Position numbers and translations under genes: made by a program. 57,361 nucleotides of DNA, from NCBI GenBank assembly GCA_021789495.1, contig JAJYJM010000011.1, forward strand, positions 1 to 57,361, given 5' to 3'. Position 1 is the stretch's first letter. Every line of letters begins with the position of its first letter. Below are positions 33,535 through 42,673 of this stretch, one piece after another. A model generated the notes under the pieces. The model did no database searches. It had not been told where the DNA came from and was given only the letters and a program-made list of their open reading frames with translations. The DNA comes from Nitrospirota bacterium (lineage in GTDB: Bacteria; Nitrospirota; JACRHJ01).

Positions 33535-33659
33535 GCCTTAAGCGAGGCCTCCGGATAGCAAAAACGCGCGTTTTCCCGTTTACAAAAGTTCGTTTATTAT
33601 ATCAGAGGCGGGGGGATAGTTCAATAATAAAAAGGGATTTCAGGGCGCTTGGCCTTTGT

Positions 33660-35567
33660 TTACGACGTGCCGAAAACCGCCGGAATGGATAACCTGTGGG
33701 GCGCGCTCTGCCGGAGTCGCGACAAGTCCGGCCCGTTTTCCATCACCAGCCTGAGGAAGATGTCCGAGACGTCCGGCGCGAACTGCGTCCCGGTGCAGTA
33801 GCGTATCTCCTGGAGAGCGTTTGTAACGCCTATCGCGGGACGGTATGGCCTGTCCGCGGTCATGGTGTCGAACGAATCCGCGATAGTGAGAATCCGTGCC
33901 ATAAGCGGTATATTCTCGCCGCGAAGTCCCAAGGGGTAGCCGGATCCGTCCCAGCGCTCGTGGTGGTGCCGGACTGCCGGGAGTATGTCCCGGAACTCCG
34001 TAATCGGCCCAAGTATCTCGCAGCCCCTGTCCGGATGAAGCTTGATAAGCTCCCATTCCTCCTGTGTAAGCTGGCCTGTCTTGTCCAGCAGGACGTCGTA
34101 GGTGCCTATTTTGCCTATGTCGTGCAGAAGCCCGGCCAGCCGCAGGCGCTCTATGTCGCGCTTCGGCATCCCCATGCGCTCGGCGATAGCCATGGAGTAA
34201 TCCGACACGCGCTCGGAATGGCCCTTCGTCCAGGAGCTTTTGGCGTCGATTGCGGACGCGAGGGCGTGGATGATATTTACCGACATCTCGTCAAGGTCGT
34301 ATATCAGGCGGACGTGCTCAAGCGCGAGGCCCATCCTCGACGAGAATATCACGGCGGTGTCCACGTCCTCCTGGTTGAACGCGCCCTCCCTGAAGCATCC
34401 GAGGAAGAATATGCCCACCGTCTTGCCCCTGCGCATTATGGGCGCGTAGAGGTCCGACTTCACGCCCATTTCGTGGAGGAGCTTGTCGAAAGGCGAAAGT
34501 ATGACCTCTTCCTCTATGTTCTTCCTAATCATTGGCTTTCCACGGTTCAGCACGGGGCTTCCAAGCCAGTCTGCGGTCTGGAGAATCTCCCGATTTCTTA
34601 TCTCCATCCCCCAGCCGCCGATGTAGCGATAGTCCCCGGTTTCGGGGTCGCAAAGCGCGACGCCGCCCAGGTCAGACGGCACGAGGCTCCGTATCTGGAC
34701 GCTGACCTTGTGCAGCATCTCGTCCCTGTCCAGCGTGGAAAGAATAATCCTGTCGACCTCTACGAGCGAATTAAGCTGGGCCACCTTTCTGGCGAGGGTC
34801 TGGCCGCTTCTGGCCATGTCTTCCGACGCTACCTGGGCCTGGCCGGAGAGTATGAGGTTTTCGGCGGCGGAACATATCCTGGACGCGGCGGCGGAAAGGA
34901 TCCGCGCGTCCTCGTACGCGGGCGCGGCGCCCTGCGGCAGGTAATAAACCATCACGCCGAGAATGTTATAAGAATCTTTCAGCGGGACGACGACATATCC
35001 CCTCGGCTCGGAGGAATGACACCTCTCGTCCATGGAGCCGTCCGGGCAGATAATCATCTCTCCGGTCTCGGCGGCAATCCCGCAGAGGCATTTCCCGGCC
35101 TCTATCTCTTTTTCAAAACCGCCGGGCCGGGCCTCCCTGTCTATCTTCGCGGCGAGCCTCAGTCGCCCGGTCTGGGCGTCCTTCACGAAGGCGGCGCATT
35201 TCGAAAGCCCGGCAAGGAACGGGAACTCGACGGTCTCCCGGAGAGCGACGTACAAGAGCGAGTCCAGGTCTTTTGTGCTCGACATCGCGTCCGAGAGGGA
35301 ATCCAGAACCGTGACTTCCTTGGCCCTGAGCTCCATCTTGCGGCGGAACTGGAGGTCCCTGTCCCTGAGGCGTCCGAAGAGAAAGCCGCCCAGGCCGAGC
35401 GCCCCGGAAGAGCAGGTTGTGAACCCTGCCGTAAAGAGCGCGCCTTGGCTTTGAACGGAAGAATGGAGAAGGATAAAGAAAATGGGAACTGCGGCGCCGG
35501 AGAGCGCGCCTACCAGCCCCCATTTGAATTTTTCGCTTCCAAGGAAGCCCAAGAACATCAGTAACAC
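33660..35567 (-). CDS. Membrane-anchored GAF/HD-GYP phosphodiesterase
   Basis: A 635-aa protein. Two N-terminal membrane helices (about 12-35 and 42-62) are followed by a GAF region (about 85-240), a second GAF (about 270-430) and an HD-GYP domain (about 435-620) with HDIGKIGTYD and HHERWDGSGYP. The GAF2/HD-GYP part resembles the cytosolic protein at 6660-8678. Presumably degrades cyclic di-GMP in response to a ligand. It has a good promoter 50 nt upstream. Confidence 0.85.
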   Translation of the reverse strand: MLLMFLGFLGSEKFKWGLVGALSGAAVPIFFILLHSSVQSQGALFTAGFTTCSSGALGLGGFLFGRLRDRDLQFRRKMELRAKEVTVLDSLSDAMSSTKDLDSLLYVALRETVEFPFLAGLSKCAAFVKDAQTGRLRLAAKIDREARPGGFEKEIEAGKCLCGIAAETGEMIICPDGSMDERCHSSEPRGYVVVPLKDSYNILGVMVYYLPQGAAPAYEDARILSAAASRICSAAENLILSGQAQVASEDMARSGQTLARKVAQLNSLVEVDRIILSTLDRDEMLHKVSVQIRSLVPSDLGGVALCDPETGDYRYIGGWGMEIRNREILQTADWLGSPVLNRGKPMIRKNIEEEVILSPFDKLLHEMGVKSDLYAPIMRRGKTVGIFFLGCFREGAFNQEDVDTAVIFSSRMGLALEHVRLIYDLDEMSVNIIHALASAIDAKSSWTKGHSERVSDYSMAIAERMGMPKRDIERLRLAGLLHDIGKIGTYDVLLDKTGQLTQEEWELIKLHPDRGCEILGPITEFRDILPAVRHHHERWDGSGYPLGLRGENIPLMARILTIADSFDTMTADRPYRPAIGVTNALQEIRYCTGTQFAPDVSDIFLRLVMENGPDLSRLRQSAPHRLSIPAVFGTS

Positions 35568-35614
35568 CTTTAGATCTATTACTCGACTGACTCTCCCCCC
35601 GGACTTGAGTGTTG

Positions 35615-35643
35615 ATAATACCGCACTGTTCTTCCCCTGTCAA
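35615..35643 (-). promoter_or_regulatory. Sigma-70 promoter for the HD-GYP gene
   Basis: On the minus strand: TTGACA (35638-35643), a 17-nt spacer and TATTAT (35615-35620). Optimal spacing, 48 nt before the start codon at 35567. It points away from the plus-strand gene at 35726, whose own -10 candidate (TATAAT, 35674-35679) lies close by. Confidence 0.75.
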
Positions 35644-35725
35644 GATTTTAAGTCTGCCTTTGCGTCATTTTGATATAATTATTATGTGGCGTCCTTACGG
35701 TTTTTCGGGCACGGGAGGTATGGAA

Positions 35726-36016
35726 ATGAAAACCGGCGTCTTGAAATCCAGAGAAGATTACATACGACATGCCGCATCGCAGGTCCGCATAATCGACGAA
35801 GCGATAGACAAGCTCCGGGAAAGCTCCGAAAAAAAAGGCGCGACAGGCAGACTGCGCGAAAGACAGAGAATAAACGAGCTTAAGGAGCGCCGCGACCAGG
35901 CCATAATCATGCTCGGCAGACTGCATGAATCGTGCGACGAGTGCTGGGAAGAGGTAAAAAGGAGCGCCGACCGGCTTTTCAAGACTCGCCGAAAGACCCT
36001 CGGCAAGGCCGCATAG
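35726..36016 (+). CDS. Small charged coiled-coil protein
   Basis: A 96-aa, highly charged, probably all-helical protein (SQVRIIDEAIDKLRESSEKK, ERQRINELKERRDQAIIML). GGGAGG lies 7 nt before ATG 35726 and TATAAT at 35674-35679, so expression as a single gene is likely. Two cysteines in HESCDECWEEV. No family recognised. Confidence 0.6.
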   Translation: MKTGVLKSREDYIRHAASQVRIIDEAIDKLRESSEKKGATGRLRERQRINELKERRDQAIIMLGRLHESCDECWEEVKRSADRLFKTRRKTLGKAA

Positions 36017-36053
36017 CATCTGTCCGGCGGAACCGGCATAGTTTTAAAAATGT

Positions 36054-36080
36054 CAGGAGGCGGGTGATTCCCGCCTCCTG
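36054..36080 (-). terminator. Rho-independent terminator hairpin after pal
   Basis: An 11-bp GC-rich stem CAGGAGGCGGG/CCCGCCTCCTG with a 5-nt loop. Read on the minus strand it is followed by ACATTTTTAAAAC, a short T-run, so it can end pal transcription. On the plus strand it may also end the coiled-coil gene, but the T-run is weaker. Confidence 0.7.
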
Positions 36081-36122
36081 ATTGTCTGTTGAAACAACCG
36101 GAGCCTGTCCGGCTCTCTTTTG

Positions 36123-36153
36123 GTTACTTTTCTTTCTCCCGAAAGAAAGTAAC
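36123..36153. repeat. GTTACTTTTCTTTC/GAAAGAAAGTAAC inverted repeat at the pal stop
   Basis: A near-perfect inverted repeat with a 4-nt loop that ends one base into the pal stop codon. A similar sequence (GTTACTTTCTTTTCACGTGAAGAGAAAGT) lies between hisF and hisA at 53254-53282. It could form a second hairpin before the terminator. Confidence 0.55.
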
Positions 36154-36713
36154 TACTGCACAACGAAATCGTCTCTTCTGTTCTTCGCCCAAGCTGCCTC
36201 GTTATGCGCGGGATCAACGGGCTTGCTCTTGCCGTAGCTGATGGTCTTCAGTTCCGATTTCTTGATGCCGAGCGACATGAGGTATTTCTCCGCGGCTACG
36301 GCCCTTCTCTCGCCAAGGGCCAGGTTATACTCCACCGTCCCGCGCTCGTCGCAGTTGCCTTCGATAAGAACTACGCCGGGCTTGTTTGCCTTTATCCACT
36401 TGGCATTAGACTGGAGTATGGTGCCGTCCTCAGGCCTGATGTTGTACTTGTTGAAATCGAAGTGTATTGTCTGGAGCTTCTTCTCGGCCAATCCCGCCTC
36501 TTTGGGCTGGGCCTGCTCATTCTGGGCCGGGGGAGCTTCCGTCACTTTTTTCTCCGGCGCGGTCGGGGCCGTGGTGGCCTTTTGCGTGGACGGCTGCTGG
36601 GACTTTATCTCCCCTCCGCTTGTCTTGGCCTGTTTGCCGGCGCAACCGTAAAACCCGGCGCTGACAAGAAACGCCGCCGTCAGAACAATTAAGCCTTTTT
36701 TAAACACCTTCAT
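36153..36713 (-). CDS. pal: Peptidoglycan-associated lipoprotein Pal
   Basis: A 186-aa outer-membrane lipoprotein. The lipobox is GFYGC (Cys about residue 24). A Thr/Pro/Ala linker follows, then the OmpA-like domain (from about 80): IHFDFNKYNIRPEDG, VLIEGNCDERGTVEYNLALGERRA and SYGKSKPVDP. It links the outer membrane to peptidoglycan in the Tol-Pal system. No tol genes are in view, so it may be a stand-alone paralogue. Confidence 0.92.
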   Translation of the reverse strand: MKVFKKGLIVLTAAFLVSAGFYGCAGKQAKTSGGEIKSQQPSTQKATTAPTAPEKKVTEAPPAQNEQAQPKEAGLAEKKLQTIHFDFNKYNIRPEDGTILQSNAKWIKANKPGVVLIEGNCDERGTVEYNLALGERRAVAAEKYLMSLGIKKSELKTISYGKSKPVDPAHNEAAWAKNRRDDFVVQ

Positions 36714-36775
36714 GGATCAAACCTCCTTGTTTGTTGTTAACTTCTCCGTTGTTATTTTAATCCCCGGTGGTCGGC

Positions 36776-37078
36776 TCAGGAGATATAAGGCGGGGGCCGC
36801 TCTACGATATGGACTTCTATTCCCTGCGGATTATATCTCGGCGCCTCCGGTTCAAAAGAGGGGTATTCCTCCTCCGGGATATAATCGAGGCAGTTCTTTC
36901 GGAAACCGATGTCTACCAGGACGCCTTTGGAATGGTTCCGGGAAGACTCCACGAGGCTTTTGAATATCGGCTCCGGCCTTGGGCGAAGGCTGACCGTCCT
37001 GATTTGCGGGATGTTCGCTCCCAGAAATACGGTAAAAAAACAGATAGGGAAAATTATAAAGGCCAGCCTCTTAGTCAT
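36776..37078 (-). CDS. Small protein with signal peptide/membrane anchor
   Basis: A putative 100-aa protein beginning MTKRLAFIIFPICFFTVFLG, a convincing signal peptide or anchor. The rest (SLRPRPEPIFKSLVESSRNH and EEEYPSFEPEAP) is proline-rich with no recognised domain. It lies 62 nt before pal in the same direction and might be cotranscribed. Overlapping plus-strand readings look non-coding. The call rests on the hydrophobic N-terminus only. Confidence 0.4.
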   Translation of the reverse strand: MTKRLAFIIFPICFFTVFLGANIPQIRTVSLRPRPEPIFKSLVESSRNHSKGVLVDIGFRKNCLDYIPEEEYPSFEPEAPRYNPQGIEVHIVERPPPYIS

Positions 37079-37321
37079 ATCCGGATTGTTTACCATAATT
37101 TATCTATTTTCACAAGAGATTTGTATAAAAATAAAAAAGCGGTTGATTTCCGGAAATATTCCTTGTTTTAATCACTTAAGGCACATTCGCCGGTTTGACA
37201 GCCCGCAGGATGGATATTCCGGAGGCCTCTCAGGTGGCAGCGCATCAAATTTTTACTCTGCCGACCTCTTTTTCTGCTATATTATAATTAAAATAAGAAT
37301 TATTATAAAAGGAGGCCTTTT

Positions 37322-37729
37322 ATGAAGCGTATCCTTCCGGTGTCCTATGTTATACCGTTTCTATTTTTATTTTTTGCGATTCCGGCGGCGGGCGGGTCCG
37401 CGCCTCCTGCGGTAAAAGGGCTGAAGGTGGAACCGCACGGCGGAGGCTTGCGGCTGACATGGTGCAAGCCTGTCAAGGATAAAAATCTCAATCTCTATTA
37501 TGAGATATACAGAAAAGCGAAAAATACGCCCGTTACGGAAACCGAAATCGTTCCCAGGAACAGGATCGCCGTCTTCGGCACGGAAGGGGCATGCCTCTCC
37601 TACGATGACTTCACCGTCAGGAAAGGTCATACATACAGCTATGCCGTAATCGTAGTAAGCAAGAAAGGGGCGCGCTCCGGTATAAGCAAATCGAGGAACG
37701 CGGAAAAAGCAATCGCCTCCGTCCCGTAG
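37322..37729 (+). CDS. Secreted single fibronectin type III-like domain protein
   Basis: A 135-aa protein with a signal peptide (1-25, ending AAGGSA). The rest resembles one Fn3 domain: AVKGLKVEPHGGGLRLTW, YYEIYRKAKN, SYDDFTVRKGHTYSYAVIVVS. AAAAGGAGG precedes the ATG, and TATAAT lies at 37283-37288. Probably a periplasmic or surface protein, function unknown. It converges on the polysaccharide cluster. Confidence 0.7.
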   Translation: MKRILPVSYVIPFLFLFFAIPAAGGSAPPAVKGLKVEPHGGGLRLTWCKPVKDKNLNLYYEIYRKAKNTPVTETEIVPRNRIAVFGTEGACLSYDDFTVRKGHTYSYAVIVVSKKGARSGISKSRNAEKAIASVP

Positions 37730-37737
37730 AGCGCGGG

Positions 37738-40299
37738 CTAAGCCGCCTTTCTTATCTCTTCCGCATTTGCCTGACCGTTATACGTGTAAGTGGTTACCAG
37801 CCGGCAGAGGTGCCTCAGCATGGTGTCGGTGTCTTTCCTTATCATGCACTGTTCAAGCATGTTCCCGAACTTCATTATGGCGGCCCTGTCCGGCAGGTCT
37901 TTCGATACAGCCATGAATACCTTGCTTGCCGGAGTAAGGGACACGTCCTCGCTCTTGTCGAAGAGCTCTTCGTAGAGCTTCTCTCCCGGCCTGAGGCCGA
38001 TATACTCCACTTTGATGTCTTTATCCGGTTCGTAACCTGAGAGGACAATCAGATTCCGGGCGAGGTCCGCTATCTTCATGGGTTCGCCCATGTCGAGGAC
38101 GAATATCTCGCCTCCCATGCCTATGCTCGCCGCCTGGAGCACAAGCTGGACGGCCTCCGGTATCAGCATTAGGAAGCGCACAATGTCGGGGTGTGTTACG
38201 GTAACCGGGCCGCCACGTTTTATCTGCTCCCGGAAGAGCGGCACGACGCTGCCCGATGAGCCCAGGACGTTCCCGAAGCGGACGGTGATGTATTTTGTGG
38301 ACGAATTCTCGTTAAGCGCGTGTACAAAAAGCTCGCAGGCGCGTTTTGAAGCGCCCATTACGGAGCTGGGGTTCACGGCCTTGTCCGTGGAGATGAGGAC
38401 GAAACGCTCCACGCCGTACTCGCCGGCCAGGATTGCGCACTTGCGGGTTCCGAGGATGTTGTTGCATATCGCCTCGCGCGGGTTCGCCTCCATCATCGGG
38501 ACGTGCTTGTGGGCTGCGGCATGGAAGACTGTGTCGGGCGCATGAATGGAAAATATCTCCTCCAGTCTGTGCATGTCGTTTACGTCGCCTATAACGGGAT
38601 AAAAAAGCGCTGCACAGTTCTTACGCCGGATTTCCATTTCAAGGTTGTAGAGGCTGTTTTCGTGCCGCTCGTACGCCACTACCGCCTTCGCGCCAAGACA
38701 AAGGGCCTGGCGGCATATCTCGGAGCCTATGGAGCCTCCGGCGCCCGTAACCATTATCGTCCTGCCCTTTATGAAAGAGGCGAGCGTGTCCCTGTCCGCC
38801 TTGACTGGGGGGCGGGAAAGGAGGTCTTCCAGCTCAAGAGGCTTAATCTGGCTTACGCCCACGTGTCCGTTTATGATGTCGCTTATGGAAGGAAGCGTCT
38901 TTATGGGAAGCCTGTACTCCCGGAGCCTCTTCATAAGCGAAATCATGGTTTCCGGTTTCGCGGAGGGTATTGCGATAAGAAATTCCTCAGGCTTAAACTC
39001 GCTTATGACCGCCCTTATGTCTTCCATGGCGCCGACTATCGGCACGCCGTGTATGGAAAGGCCCTTTTTTTGCCGGTCGTCGTCTATGAAGCAGACGGGG
39101 TCGAGCAGGCGCTGGTTCTTGCGCATGTCCCGCACAATCATCTCGCCTGCGTTGCCGGCGCCGATTATGAGCACCTTCTTTCCGTTCGCGCTGACGACGG
39201 CGTATTCCTTGTAGACCCTGAGCAGGAGCCTTATGCTGCTTACGAACGCCACTGTCAGCAGCCAGTCCAGGGCTATGACCGAAAGCGGGACGGACGGATT
39301 TTTAAACAGCCACAGCCCCGCGAGCGCGGCGTAGGCCGTCGTCCCGGCAGTGACGGAAAGCACAATCCTGACGACATCGCTCACGCTCGTATACCTCCAT
39401 AGCCCCCTGTACAGGCCGAAGGCATTGAATAGCGGCAGGCGGACCGCCAGCGCGAGCAATATGGAATACGGCACCATCAGGGCGTATCTTTCCGGCGCCG
39501 CTCCCTCGAACCGGAGCGAAAATGCGAGATACTGGGCGAGGGCCGCGGCGGACGCATGATATATAAAAATGAATAGGCCCCTGTATGCGGCTACAAATTC
39601 CTTTACCCCGTGAAAACGCCTGCCGGTATTTACGCAGACGCAACATGCCCTGTCGCGAAACAGCCCGCAGCACCGCGAGAGCCTGGACGAGAAAAGCGCC
39701 TGAAACGTCCTGAAAATTATTTCGATGTCCCTGGGAAGGCTCATCTCGCGCACGTACTGCTTGTTTAACTCTATCTTCGCGGGGAGCACGGTGTCCAGAT
39801 AATATTTCTCCGGCTCGTCCGATTTCTTAAGCACTTCCTCCTCGCTGTGATAGACAATGGAGGCGTAATCGGTAATCCCCGGGCGAACCTTCAATATCTC
39901 CCGGAAATCGCCCGCGAAACGATTCACATATTTCCATACCTCCGGGCGCGGGCCGACAATGCTCATGTCGCCTTTCAGGACGTTTACAAGCTGGGGCAGT
40001 TCGTCCAGCTTGAGCTTCCTAAAAACCCTGCCGAGTCTTGTCACCCGCGCGTCTCCTTCCGCCGTGATGAGCGGGCCTGTCGCGGAGGCGTCCTTTGTCA
40101 TTGAGCGGAACTTGTATATCCTGAAAGGTTTAAGACCTCTCCCGACCCTTTCCTGCACGAAAAACACGTCTCCGCCGTCCCCGAGTCTTATTGCAACCGC
40201 TATAAGGAGCATCAGTGGAGAAAGAAAAACGAGCCCCAGCGCCGAGAATACAATGTCGAAGAGTCTTTTTGCGATTCCCATCAGGTATTGCTCCCTCAT
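37738..40299 (-). CDS. Phosphoglycosyl transferase fused to a UDP-sugar 4,6-dehydratase
   Basis: An 853-aa fusion. Residues 1-210 are a monotopic bacterial sugar transferase (PglC/WcaJ type) with KFRSM near 70 and the Asp-Glu dyad in KLDELPQLVN near 100, which transfers a sugar phosphate to undecaprenyl phosphate. After a Cys-rich junction (RCCGLFRDRACCVCVN) residues about 240-853 are a PglF/WbpM-like dehydratase: four membrane helices, a first Rossmann motif (VLIIGAGNAGEM), then the catalytic domain with VTGAGGSIGSE and the SxMxxxK variant in GASKRACE. It would make a UDP-4-keto-6-deoxy-HexNAc and pass a sugar to the lipid carrier. Coding overlaps the upstream aminotransferase by 4 nt. Confidence 0.85.
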   Translation of the reverse strand: MREQYLMGIAKRLFDIVFSALGLVFLSPLMLLIAVAIRLGDGGDVFFVQERVGRGLKPFRIYKFRSMTKDASATGPLITAEGDARVTRLGRVFRKLKLDELPQLVNVLKGDMSIVGPRPEVWKYVNRFAGDFREILKVRPGITDYASIVYHSEEEVLKKSDEPEKYYLDTVLPAKIELNKQYVREMSLPRDIEIIFRTFQALFSSRLSRCCGLFRDRACCVCVNTGRRFHGVKEFVAAYRGLFIFIYHASAAALAQYLAFSLRFEGAAPERYALMVPYSILLALAVRLPLFNAFGLYRGLWRYTSVSDVVRIVLSVTAGTTAYAALAGLWLFKNPSVPLSVIALDWLLTVAFVSSIRLLLRVYKEYAVVSANGKKVLIIGAGNAGEMIVRDMRKNQRLLDPVCFIDDDRQKKGLSIHGVPIVGAMEDIRAVISEFKPEEFLIAIPSAKPETMISLMKRLREYRLPIKTLPSISDIINGHVGVSQIKPLELEDLLSRPPVKADRDTLASFIKGRTIMVTGAGGSIGSEICRQALCLGAKAVVAYERHENSLYNLEMEIRRKNCAALFYPVIGDVNDMHRLEEIFSIHAPDTVFHAAAHKHVPMMEANPREAICNNILGTRKCAILAGEYGVERFVLISTDKAVNPSSVMGASKRACELFVHALNENSSTKYITVRFGNVLGSSGSVVPLFREQIKRGGPVTVTHPDIVRFLMLIPEAVQLVLQAASIGMGGEIFVLDMGEPMKIADLARNLIVLSGYEPDKDIKVEYIGLRPGEKLYEELFDKSEDVSLTPASKVFMAVSKDLPDRAAIMKFGNMLEQCMIRKDTDTMLRHLCRLVTTYTYNGQANAEEIRKAA

Positions 40300-41531
40300 G
40301 CGGCGAGCTTGCAGCCGGCTGCCCGGACACCGCCGTCTGACGTCGTCTGTTTCACATAGTTTCTATCCAATACCTCCCTGACGGTTTCTATTACATAATC
40401 GAGCTCCTCGTCGGTCATTTTCGGATAAAACGGCAATGAGAGCATTCTTTTGTACTGGCTTTCGGCCCTTGGAAAATCCGACGGTGTATAGCCGTATTTC
40501 CCCCGGTAGTAAGGGTGCAGGTGAAGCGGGATGAAGTGCACGGAGGCGAATACGCCGCGCGAGCGGAGCTCTTCTATGAACCTGTCCCTGTCGATGGAGA
40601 GCATCTCAAGGTTCAGCTTTATGATGTAGAGGTGCCATGAGTGCTCCACGTCGGATGAGACCTCCGGCAGCTCTATTCCCGGCATATCCCTGAACGCATG
40701 GCTGTAGACCTCGGCGTGTCTCATCCTGATCTCCAGGAGACTCTCGGAACGCTTAAGCTGGCTGATTCCTATGGCGGAGAGCACGTCCGGGAGGTTATAC
40801 TTGAACCCCGGCTGAAGCACCTCGTAATACCACGAGCCCTCCTTTGAATAGCGGTTCCAGGCGCCTTTGCTGATTCCGTGCAGGCTCATGATGCGAATCC
40901 GCTCCGCGTATCCGTCGTCGTCCGTGGTCAGCATCCCGCCTTCAGCCGACGTGATGCATTTTGTCGGATAAAAGGAGAAGCAGGTAATCGGGCTTATAGA
41001 GCCTATCATACGCCCCTTATACCTCGCCGGCATGGTGTGCGCCGCGTCCTCCACGACCTTCAGCCCGTAATTTGCGGCAATCCCCGTTATGGCGTCCATA
41101 TCGCAGGGCTGTCCGGCCATGTGCACGGGTATAACCGCCTTGACTTTTTCTGTCTCCTCCGTGGTCATTTTCTTCAGCGTATCTTCCAGACGCTCCGGAG
41201 ACATGTTCAGTGTCCCCGGGTCAATGTCCACGAACCTCGGCGTTGCCCCCATGTATTCTATAACTTCCGCCGTCGCGGCGAAGGTCATGGGAGTAGTGAG
41301 GACTATATCGCCCCTGCCGACACCCACCGCGTCCATCGCCAGATGCAGGGCCGCCGTACAGGAGCTCACGGCGATGGCGTGCCGGCATCCTATGTAAGAG
41401 GCGAAATCCGCCTCAAACTGCTTCGTTTTCGGCCCCGTCGTGAGCCAGCCGGACTTCAGCGTTTCGACAACGGAATCTATCTCTTCCCTGCCGATGTAGG
41501 GTACGGAAAAAGGTATGAACATTTTTTTCAT
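40296..41531 (-). CDS. DegT/DnrJ/EryC1 sugar aminotransferase (PglE-like)
   Basis: A 411-aa PLP-dependent sugar aminotransferase. The start is ATG 41531 (MKKMFIPFSVPYIG), with GGGAG 5 nt upstream; a longer reading would run into the upstream gene. PLP lysine lies in FSFYPTKCITSAEGG, and HAIAVSSCTAALHLA binds the phosphate. Paired with the PglF-like dehydratase it would convert the 4-keto sugar to a 4-amino-4,6-dideoxy sugar. No dedicated N-acetyltransferase (PglD type) is adjacent. Its stop overlaps the next gene start. Confidence 0.85.
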   Translation of the reverse strand: MKKMFIPFSVPYIGREEIDSVVETLKSGWLTTGPKTKQFEADFASYIGCRHAIAVSSCTAALHLAMDAVGVGRGDIVLTTPMTFAATAEVIEYMGATPRFVDIDPGTLNMSPERLEDTLKKMTTEETEKVKAVIPVHMAGQPCDMDAITGIAANYGLKVVEDAAHTMPARYKGRMIGSISPITCFSFYPTKCITSAEGGMLTTDDDGYAERIRIMSLHGISKGAWNRYSKEGSWYYEVLQPGFKYNLPDVLSAIGISQLKRSESLLEIRMRHAEVYSHAFRDMPGIELPEVSSDVEHSWHLYIIKLNLEMLSIDRDRFIEELRSRGVFASVHFIPLHLHPYYRGKYGYTPSDFPRAESQYKRMLSLPFYPKMTDEELDYVIETVREVLDRNYVKQTTSDGGVRAAGCKLAA

Positions 41532-41548
41532 GGCAACTCCCTGCGGCG

Positions 41549-42673
41549 CTATGCGGCGTAAAATTCCTTGATTCGCTCCGCGACATAACCTATTGCTTCG
41601 GAGCTGAGTTCCGGATAAACAGGGAGCGCAAGCGTCTCTTTCGCGGCACCTTCGCTCTCCGGGAAATCGCCCTGCCCGTGGCCCAGGTATCCGAAGCACT
41701 CCTGGAGGTGCATCGGGAGCGGATAATAAACCTCCGTGTCCACACCTTTCTCCTTCAGAAAAACCATCAGTCTGTCCCTGTCCTTAGCCCTTACGACATA
41801 CTGGTTGAATATATGTCTGCACCCTTTTTCGATATACGGGGTCTTTACCGGGACGTCCGTATCGGCTATGAGCATGTTATAAAGGTTCGCGTTCTCCCGC
41901 CTCTTCTCGCTCCAGAGGTCCAGGTGTTTCAGCTTTACCGACAGCGCCGCCGCCTGGATGGCGTCAAGGCGGAAATTTCCGCCGATTACCTTGTGAAAAT
42001 ATTTCGGGCTGCTTCCGTGCGCCCGCAGGATGGTCAATTTTTCCTTCATGTAGTCGCTGCTCGTTACGACCATTCCGCCGTCGCCCAGGGCGCCAAGGTT
42101 CTTGCTTGGGAAGAACGAAAAGCACCCTGCGTCCCCGACGCTTCCGGCAGGCCGGCCCTTGCCGTCCCTCGCGCCTATGGCTTGGGCGGCGTCCTCGACT
42201 ACCGCTGCGCCGTGCTCGCGGGCAATATCCATAACCGCATCCGTGTCGCAGCACTGACCGTAGAGATGCACCGGTATAATCGCCTTGAGCCTGCCCTTTG
42301 GTATTTTTTTCGCCGCGTCGGCTATTTTATCCGGGTCTATGTTATACGTCCGGGGGTCTATATCCGCGAACGCCGGGGTTGCGCCGAGCCTTGCGACCGC
42401 GCCCGCCGTGGCAAAAAAGGTATAGGGTGTCGTGATGACATAATCCCCCTTCCCGACGTTAAGCGCCATAAGCGATACGAGAAGCGCGTCCGAGCCGGAG
42501 GACACCCCGATTCCCCATTTCGCCTCCGAATAGCGGGCCACCTGCTCCTCAAGCCCAGTTACCTTCGGCCCGAGGATAAAGTGCTGGGCCTCCAGCACCT
42601 CCATGACAGCCCCTATAATTTCCTCTCTTATTGAGCCGTACTGCGCCCTGAGGTCAAGCAACGGTACTTTCAA
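41549..42673 (-). CDS. DegT-family UDP-sugar 3-aminotransferase (WbpE-like)
   Basis: A 374-aa PLP enzyme. The start is TTG 42673 with GGAGG 7 nt upstream; a longer reading to 42712 overlaps the previous gene more heavily. The N-terminus [19 protein letters not shown] and VPLL context match WbpE/WlbC-type aminotransferases acting at C3 of UDP-2-acetamido-2-deoxy-3-keto-glucuronate. The PLP lysine lies in [16 protein letters not shown]. It fits the adjacent WbpB/WbpD fusion and WbpA-type dehydrogenase. Confidence 0.85.
   Translation of the reverse strand: MKVPLLDLRAQYGSIREEIIGAVMEVLEAQHFILGPKVTGLEEQVARYSEAKWGIGVSSGSDALLVSLMALNVGKGDYVITTPYTFFATAGAVARLGATPAFADIDPRTYNIDPDKIADAAKKIPKGRLKAIIPVHLYGQCCDTDAVMDIAREHGAAVVEDAAQAIGARDGKGRPAGSVGDAGCFSFFPSKNLGALGDGGMVVTSSDYMKEKLTILRAHGSSPKYFHKVIGGNFRLDAIQAAALSVKLKHLDLWSEKRRENANLYNMLIADTDVPVKTPYIEKGCRHIFNQYVVRAKDRDRLMVFLKEKGVDTEVYYPLPMHLQECFGYLGHGQGDFPESEGAAKETLALPVYPELSSEAIGYVAERIKEFYAA

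Noticed and set aside
36767-37171. 134-residue plus-strand open reading overlapping the small secreted protein
   Set aside because: It has no ribosome binding site, and its product shows no domain. The opposite strand encodes a convincing signal peptide and lies in line with pal.
42140-42165. CCGGCAGGCCGG-like palindrome in the WbpE-like gene
   Set aside because: It encodes GRPAGSVGD, which is the normal active-site loop of DegT enzymes, so it is explained by protein conservation and was not counted as a repeat copy.
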